From positions 1-64,000 of the forward strand of contig CAVRVO010000017.1 in NCBI GenBank assembly GCA_963724625.1: a stretch of 64,000 nucleotides of DNA, read 5' to 3'. Shown here one piece after another: positions 59,281-64,000 of the stretch. Position 1 is the stretch's first letter. Each line of letters starts with the position of its first letter. The notes beneath the pieces are model-generated. The model was not told the DNA's origin and ran no database searches. It saw only the letters and a list, made by a program, of their open reading frames with translations. Origin of the DNA: DATBVX01 sp963724625 (GTDB lineage: Bacteria; Pseudomonadota; Gammaproteobacteria; Steroidobacterales; Steroidobacteraceae). Both the position numbers and the translations under genes were made by a program.

Positions 59281-59907
59281 ATGCAGATCGAATCCCCGGA
59301 TTTCAAGGATCAGTCGCGCATCCCGGGGGTGTTCGCCTTGGCCGTCCCCGATCCGAAGACCCATATCCGCCTGAGCGAGAACCGCAATCCCGGCCTGCGC
59401 TGGCGTGATGTTCCGGGTGGCACGCGCACACTCGTGCTGTTGTGCGTCGATCCGGACGCACCCACGCGGCCCGATGACGTCAACAAGGAAGGGCGTGTTG
59501 TGCCGAGGACACTGCCGCGTGCAAATTTCTATCACTGGGCACTGGTCGATGTACCGCCGACGGTGAGCGAAATCCGCGCCGGAGTGTGCTCCACCGGAAT
59601 CACTGCGCATGGCAAACAGCATCCGCCAGGCCCGGTGGGCTCCAGACAGGGCCTCAACGACTACACGGGCTGGTTCGCGGGAGATGTTGCCATGCAGGGC
59701 CAATGGTTTGGCTACGACGGCCCATGCCCGCCCTGGAACGATGAACTGCTCCACCACTACAACTTCGTGCTCTACGCGACCGATCTTGCGCGTTGCCCGG
59801 TGGAGGGTGCGTTCACCGGCGCACAGGTGGAAGCGGCGATCAAGGGACACGTGCTCGCCGAAGCACGGCTCACCGGCACCTACTCTCTGAATCCGGGCGT
59901 GAGCTGA
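59281..59907 (+). CDS. YbhB/YbcL-family (PEBP-like) protein
   Basis: 208 residues from ATG 59281 (GGAG 8 nt upstream; ATG 59245 also in frame). Phosphatidylethanolamine-binding fold: GLRWRDVPGGTRTLVLLCVDPDAPTRPDDV (the DPDAP motif), ANFYHWALVDVPPTVSEI, WFGYDGPCPPWNDELLHHYNFVLYATDL (GxxPP..H motif), EAAIKGHVLAEARLTGTYS. Cytoplasmic. Bacterial members have no firm function. Confidence 0.9.
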   Translation: MQIESPDFKDQSRIPGVFALAVPDPKTHIRLSENRNPGLRWRDVPGGTRTLVLLCVDPDAPTRPDDVNKEGRVVPRTLPRANFYHWALVDVPPTVSEIRAGVCSTGITAHGKQHPPGPVGSRQGLNDYTGWFAGDVAMQGQWFGYDGPCPPWNDELLHHYNFVLYATDLARCPVEGAFTGAQVEAAIKGHVLAEARLTGTYSLNPGVS

Positions 59908-59929
59908 CCCCAACCGGTAGCAGACCGGC

Positions 59930-60511
59930 TCAGCGAATTTCCCACTGACCCTGCGCGACCTGGCAACCGCGGCGCGTGACGGTCTGCGCCTTGCCGTTGG
60001 CAGTCGAACGCAACTTGAACACGCGGCAGCTGCGGCCGTCGATCTGTTCTGAGCCCGTCGGCGTCAGCACATAGGCGACGCCCGCCTGATCGTTGCGCCA
60101 CTGGACGCTCTGGCCGGGCTGCGCCAGCTCGAGCGCCTGCCCGATGCAACCCTGATCCCGTTCATCGAGCTCCTTGCCGATCTTCGAACCGACTAATGCG
60201 CCGACTGCCGCGCCAATGATGGTCGCAACTACCCGGTCTTCGGGTTTCGCGACTTCGTGCCCGATCGTGCCGCCGACGACACCGCCGAGCACGGCGCCGA
60301 CTTCTTCGCGATTGCAATGGCCGGAGGTGATCTCGTAGTCACTTGGCCAGCGAGTCCCTGTATAGCCGACGTAATACGAATCATGTTTCGCACGCCAGCC
60401 GTGAGCTGGAGCATGCGCTGGCGGGTCGGCCAACAGGACAGACGCGACCAGCATCAGAGTGCTGGCCGCAAACAATCGGACCGGCCGCAACGCGGGGGTC
60501 ATGGATTTCAT
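59930..60511 (-). CDS. Glycine-zipper 2TM-domain exported protein
   Basis: 193 residues from ATG 60511 (GGGAGGAAA just upstream). Signal peptide about 1-28 (ending LLADPPAHA). Residues about 70-110 are a glycine-zipper (VGAVLGGVVGGTIGHEVAK, IIGAAVGALVGSKIGKEL), followed by a C-terminal domain with SVQWRNDQAGVAYVLTP and CRVFKL. Resembles 17-kDa surface antigen / RcnB-neighbour proteins, outer-membrane-associated. Function unknown. Confidence 0.82.
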   Translation of the reverse strand: MKSMTPALRPVRLFAASTLMLVASVLLADPPAHAPAHGWRAKHDSYYVGYTGTRWPSDYEITSGHCNREEVGAVLGGVVGGTIGHEVAKPEDRVVATIIGAAVGALVGSKIGKELDERDQGCIGQALELAQPGQSVQWRNDQAGVAYVLTPTGSEQIDGRSCRVFKLRSTANGKAQTVTRRGCQVAQGQWEIR

Positions 60512-60534
60512 TTGATTTCCTCCCTGCAGCCAGC

Positions 60535-61473
60535 TCACGGTGGAGGCGGCGGCGCGAAATTGATGGTGGTGATCAGATTCGATTGCACCGTGGCAGTCTG
60601 CGGCGCCGAGAAGACCAGCGCGTCATCGTTGGCGGGATCATCGTCGCTGCACGTGAAGGCTGCGGTGTAGCTCCCCGCAGGCAGGAATGCCGCATGATAT
60701 TCGTACTGCGTGGCGCCGGTGACCACGTGCACGGCCGCGACCGTCATGGGATCAACATCCGTACCAGCGGTCAGGTCTTCGATGTCGTCCGGCACGATGT
60801 TGGCGCCCGAGAATACGTAGACCTTCGGCATGCACTCTGCTGTTACCAGGCCTGCGTCGACCAGACCGGCGATCGCCCCGACGTTGGCGTTATCGACCAC
60901 GCGCAGGGTTGGACGCATCAGCACTGCCTGCGTGCAATCCAGCCCCGAGCCTTGCTGACCCGGCGGTGCGTGTAGCGATTCATTCAGATTGAAATCGACG
61001 GTGAGCGCGATACTTCCGTCTGCAGGCAGATTGAAGCCGCGATTGAGCTTAAGGCCCGACTCGGCACCGCTCGGCACCTCCAGCTCGCATTCCGCACCGG
61101 TGCTGGTGACGAGATACGAGTCGCGCACACCCGCCGCGTTGTCGACGATCAGCCGCAGCCACTCGTAACGACCGGCCGGCAGCGTGACTCCGTCGAGAAG
61201 CAGCGCCGCGCGCCCGTCCTGGAATTCCAGCAGATTGAACTGACGTGGAGTGGGCATGAGGTCATGCACGATCTCGGGCCCCTGGCCTTCGCGCTTGAAC
61301 GCGACGCCACTGAACTGCACGACGACGCTAGTGGCATCATCGATGGGAGCATCCGTCACCCCTAGAGTGAGCGTGCCCGTTCCTTCTGAGGATCCAGATC
61401 CGCCGCAGCCGAACAGAGTGCCAACACTCAAAGCGAGAAGCAGCGGCGCTACAGATCGAGTCCAGGTGTTCAT
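60535..61473 (-). CDS. DUF4382 lipoprotein
   Basis: 312 residues. Lipoprotein signal with lipobox GTLFGC (lipidated Cys at residue 23). DUF4382 region: GTLTLGVTDAPIDDATSVVVQFSGV, FNLLEFQDGRAALLLDGVTLPAGRYEWLRL, GFNLPADGSIALTVDFNL. C-terminal half resembles a carboxypeptidase-regulatory-like beta domain (AAFLPAGSYTAAFTC). Ends in a run of five prolines. Extracytoplasmic; probably binds a ligand or surface partner, unknown. Ends 24 bp upstream of the glycine-zipper start. Confidence 0.85.
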   Translation of the reverse strand: MNTWTRSVAPLLLALSVGTLFGCGGSGSSEGTGTLTLGVTDAPIDDATSVVVQFSGVAFKREGQGPEIVHDLMPTPRQFNLLEFQDGRAALLLDGVTLPAGRYEWLRLIVDNAAGVRDSYLVTSTGAECELEVPSGAESGLKLNRGFNLPADGSIALTVDFNLNESLHAPPGQQGSGLDCTQAVLMRPTLRVVDNANVGAIAGLVDAGLVTAECMPKVYVFSGANIVPDDIEDLTAGTDVDPMTVAAVHVVTGATQYEYHAAFLPAGSYTAAFTCSDDDPANDDALVFSAPQTATVQSNLITTINFAPPPPP

Positions 61474-61683
61474 TGCGCGTAGTCCTGGTCATTTCGACTT
61501 CCATCAAACATGGAGGCGAGTTTGAAGAGCGCGCAGCGCACACCGCAACTGTCGCGGAACACCGACTCGCGAATCGTGGGCGCAACAGATTGCAAACGCA
61601 GGATCTGTGACGTGGTTGACAGAACGTGATGCAGCTTCGTGCTGCTGCCACGTCGGCAGCCAGCGGCACTGCACTGTCTTCTT

Positions 61684-62997
61684 CTATTGCTTGTAGACGA
61701 CCCCGTCCTTCATCACGAAGGACACGCGCTGCAGTACCGTGATGTCGCTGAGCGGATCTCCGGGCACGGCGACGAGATCCGCCAGCTTGCCCTTCTCGAT
61801 GCTGCCCAAGCGGTCGTCGATCTTCAGGTACTTCGCCGGCACCATCGTCGCGGCTTTGATCGCCTCCATCGCCGGCATGCCGCCTTCCACCATGTACTGG
61901 AACTCGCGCGCGTTGAGGCCATGCGGAAAGACGCTCGCATCCGTTCCGAACATGATGCGCACACCGGCCTTGTAGGCCTCCGCAAAAGTTTTTTGCAGCT
62001 GCGGCCCGATGGTGAGCGCCTTGGCGCGCACGATCTCGGGATATGCATCAGGCTTCTGCGCCTGCTCGTAGACCCAGCGACCGGCACTGAGCGTTGGCAC
62101 GTAATGCGTGCCCTTGCTCTTCATCAGCAACATCAGGTCGTGATCCATGAACGTGCCATGCTCGATCGAATCGATGCCGGCGTTCACCGCGCGCCGCATG
62201 CCCTCGAGCCCATGCGCGTGCGCGGCAACCGTCAACCCGTAGTCGTGAGCGGTATTGATGATGGCGTGCAGCTCCTCATCGTTGAACTGCGGCGCCTGCC
62301 CGCTCTTCGCGATGCTGAGCACGCCGCCCGTCACGGTGATCTTGATGACATCCGCGCCTTCCTTGTAGTGCTGACGCACCGCGCGCATCGCTTCGGCCGG
62401 ACCATCGACGACGTTGTCCTCGACGCCAGGGCCGGCAATCAGATGCGGCCCCCATCCGTTGGTGAAATCGCCGTGCCCGCCGGTGCTCGCGATGATGCGG
62501 CCTGCGGCGAAGATGCGTGGACCGGGCACTTTCCCGGCGTTGATCGCGTTGCGCAGGCTGAAGGCGACGTTGTACATGATGTCGCCACAATCGCGTACGG
62601 TCGTGAACCCCGCCTTGAGAGTGCGTTCCGCATACACGACACCGTCAAGCGCATAGTCGGATGGAGATTTCTTGTAGCGCGCCAGCTCGTAGCCGGGATT
62701 CGCTTCTTCGGTGAGGTGGACGTGCATATCCATCAGGCCCGGCAACACGGTCGCGTTGCGCAGGTCCACGACCTGATCCTGCGCACCGGCGCTGCGAAAG
62801 CCGGCGTCTATGGCGGTGATGCGATTGCCCTCCACCACGATCGTGACGTTGTCCGCCGCCCGGTTGCTGACACCGTCAATGAGGTGACCGGCCTGAATGA
62901 GTGTCGCCGCGTGCGACGGGATGGCGAGCCAACATGCGAGCAGCAGTGCCGCTACACGTCCCTGGACGTGCACCACGCTGTGCCGCGATTTGATCAC
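61684..62997 (-). CDS. Exported metal-dependent amidohydrolase (imidazolonepropionase/prolidase-like)
   Basis: 437 residues from GTG 62997 (GTGA overlap with the FKBP gene). Signal peptide ends near residue 29 (IPSHA). Amidohydrolase fold: VLPGLMDMHVHLTEE (HxH metal pair), GFTTVRDCGD, VIKITVTGGVLS (position of the carboxylated Lys), VAAHAHGLEGMRRAV and DSIEHGTFMD (metal His), FGTDASVFPHG (catalytic Asp). This subgroup includes periplasmic Xaa-Pro and other dipeptidases. Probably hydrolyses peptides or amino-acid conjugates in the periplasm. Confidence 0.9.
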   Translation of the reverse strand: MIKSRHSVVHVQGRVAALLLACWLAIPSHAATLIQAGHLIDGVSNRAADNVTIVVEGNRITAIDAGFRSAGAQDQVVDLRNATVLPGLMDMHVHLTEEANPGYELARYKKSPSDYALDGVVYAERTLKAGFTTVRDCGDIMYNVAFSLRNAINAGKVPGPRIFAAGRIIASTGGHGDFTNGWGPHLIAGPGVEDNVVDGPAEAMRAVRQHYKEGADVIKITVTGGVLSIAKSGQAPQFNDEELHAIINTAHDYGLTVAAHAHGLEGMRRAVNAGIDSIEHGTFMDHDLMLLMKSKGTHYVPTLSAGRWVYEQAQKPDAYPEIVRAKALTIGPQLQKTFAEAYKAGVRIMFGTDASVFPHGLNAREFQYMVEGGMPAMEAIKAATMVPAKYLKIDDRLGSIEKGKLADLVAVPGDPLSDITVLQRVSFVMKDGVVYKQ

Positions 62998-63471
62998 GTA
63001 GCGGGAGCCTGGTTTTCGATGCCAACGAGCTCGACGTCGAACACCAGCGTCGCGCCGGGCGGAATCACGCCACCGGCACCCCGATCGCCATACGCCAGCG
63101 CGGCCGGAATCGTCAGGCGTCGCTTGCCGCCGACCTTCATGCCCACGACACCCTGGTCCCATCCCTGGATCACCTCGCCTGCACCGAGCTGGAAGCGGAA
63201 CGGCTCATGGCGATCCAGCGAGCTGTCGAACTTCTTGCCCTTATGATCCGGCGCCGCCAGCCTCGTACAGCCAGCCCGTGTATTGCATGACCGCCGTTGC
63301 TCCGGGCGCGATCGCAGCTCCATTACCGGGCGCGAGATCGACGCTTTGCAGTTCGGTCGGAGGTGGCACCACCGCCGGTGGTGCGGCGGGTTTCGCCGCG
63401 TCCTGGTCGTTGCAAGCTGCGCACAGCAGGACGATGAGCGGCCACGCGAGCCGCGCTTGGAACATTTTCAT
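62994..63471 (-). CDS. FKBP-type peptidyl-prolyl isomerase lipoprotein, frameshifted
   Basis: From ATG 63471 (GAGG 7 nt upstream): signal with lipobox LLCAAC (Cys about residue 18), Pro/Ala-rich linker and the first FKBP strands (ATAVMQYTGWLYEAG). The frame then ends in GAGS; one extra G in 63250-63262 shifts the rest, APDHKGKKFDSSLDR, FRFQLGAGEVIQGWDQGVVGMKVGGKRRL, AYGDRGAGGVIPPGATLVFDVEL, to 62994. Repaired length is about 158 residues. It would fold proteins in the periplasm, anchored to a membrane. Upstream partner of the amidohydrolase. Confidence 0.86.
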
Positions 63472-63497
63472 CGGAAATCCTCGAGATATTGGGAAGA

Positions 63498-63899
63498 TTA
63501 CTTTGAATCCTTCTTCGCGAAATCGAGCGCCGCGGAGTTGATGCAATAGCGCAAGCCGCTCGGCTGCGGGCCATCATCGAACACGTGGCCGAGGTGCGCG
63601 CCGCAATTGGCGCACGTCACCTCTGTACGCACCATGCCATGGCTTTGATCGGTGTGCGTGCGCACATGGTCCCCGGCGAGTGGCAGCCAGAAACTTGGCC
63701 AGCCCGAACCCGAATCGTATTTGTGCTCGGAGTCGAAAAGCTTGGCGCCACAAACGATGCAGCCGTAGGTGCCTTTGTCCTTGTTATATGTGTACGTACC
63801 GGTGAAGGCGCGCTCCGTGCCCTTCTCCTGCGTCACTTGGTATTGCTCCGGCGTGAGACGCTTACGCAGCTCCGCGTCGTCCGGCTTTGCGTTCCCCAT
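63498..63899 (-). CDS. msrB: Peptide-methionine (R)-S-oxide reductase MsrB
   Basis: 133 residues from ATG 63899 (ATG 63911 is in frame). Zinc site of two CxxC motifs (YGCIVCGAKLF and VTCANCGAHLGHVFDDGP), substrate region GSGWPSFW and the catalytic Cys in LRYCINSAALDF. Repairs oxidised methionine. No signal peptide. Ends 26 bp before the FKBP lipoprotein start, so it may lead the msrB-FKBP-amidohydrolase operon. Confidence 0.95.
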   Translation of the reverse strand: MGNAKPDDAELRKRLTPEQYQVTQEKGTERAFTGTYTYNKDKGTYGCIVCGAKLFDSEHKYDSGSGWPSFWLPLAGDHVRTHTDQSHGMVRTEVTCANCGAHLGHVFDDGPQPSGLRYCINSAALDFAKKDSK

Positions 63900-64000
63900 G
63901 ATTCGCTCCATGTTCTGCAGCCACAGGCGTTGCGGCCGGCAACAGGCGGGCGATTATCTCAGAGCGTGGCGAAATTACGAGACTGTCAGCTGGCCGCGCC

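Noticed and set aside
61639..63246. 535-codon open frame on the plus strand
   Set aside because: Antisense to the exported amidohydrolase and FKBP gene; His/Arg-rich translation without family features.
1..64000. tRNA, rRNA, CRISPR or prophage features
   Set aside because: No TTCGANTC-type T-arms with cloverleaf context, no rRNA-like stretch, no regularly spaced repeats and no phage structural genes were seen by eye; a tRNAscan or CRISPR search was not possible here.

Overview
The window is a GC-rich chromosomal segment, most consistent with a gammaproteobacterium near Xanthomonadales/Steroidobacterales. The markers are the order gshB, pilG-pilH-pilI-pilJ-chpA, tonB-yqgE-ruvX-pyrB and pilT/yggS-proC-yggT, together with ampDE and a xanthomonadin-like aryl polyene cluster. 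The placement is inferred from gene content and order only. No tRNA, rRNA, CRISPR array or prophage was recognised.

Layout. 0-5 kb is a disturbed region: a 5' fragment of pcnB with a scrambled catalytic motif, a perfect 28-bp-arm hairpin of REP type, an in-frame chimera of a truncated carotenoid-dehydrogenase-like gene and a decayed DMT transporter, a diguanylate cyclase, and a frameshifted tyrA. 5-10 kb holds a secreted low-complexity protein, an alpha/beta hydrolase, a pdxH / CPXCG protein / metallopeptidase / ABC ATPase run, and an inositol-phosphatase-family gene coupled to a small secreted protein.

10.2-26.2 kb is a complete two-armed aryl polyene (APE) cluster. The minus arm has KS, KR, dehydratase, DUF3261 lipoprotein, flavin-dependent halogenase, MMPL exporter, LolA-like protein, thioesterase, glycosyltransferase, dehydratase, ACP and acyltransferase. 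The plus arm has ACP, membrane protein, AMP ligase, dehydratase, acyltransferase, KS, KS-like chain-length factor and dehydratase. The arms diverge from a 52-bp start-to-start gap with a recognisable promoter. Almost all genes overlap by 1-20 bp, so each arm reads as one operon. The predicted product is an outer-membrane polyene pigment, probably halogenated.

26-31.7 kb is a cobalamin section: a promoter and cobalamin riboswitch driving btuB and a PduO-type adenosyltransferase, then a convergent ampD-ampE-btuF-membrane protein operon. 31.8-34 kb has bioA and rsmE. 33.9-43.4 kb is a Pil-Chp chemosensory operon (pilG, pilH, pilI, pilJ, chpA, chpC-like) for type IV pili, with chpA split by one extra base inside a 12-bp tandem repeat. 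43.9-48.7 kb runs gshB, tonB, yqgE, ruvX, pyrB, pyrK. 48.7-52.1 kb has an outer-membrane protein, an O-methyltransferase and a threonine synthase. 52.2-55.5 kb holds three tandem PilT-family ATPases, followed divergently by yggS-proC-yggT and an HU-like gene. 58.3-64 kb has a hydrolase, a 199-bp palindromic MITE-like element with TA ends, a PEBP-family protein, a glycine-zipper protein, a DUF4382 lipoprotein, an exported amidohydrolase, a frameshifted FKBP lipoprotein and msrB.

A recurring property is single-base indels that break otherwise well-conserved genes: pcnB (two, compensating), the DMT remnant, tyrA, the LolA-like gene, the glycosyltransferase (two), one dehydratase, one KS, chpA and the FKBP gene. 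This may be residual consensus error in a long-read or metagenome assembly or real decay; several biological readings below depend on which.
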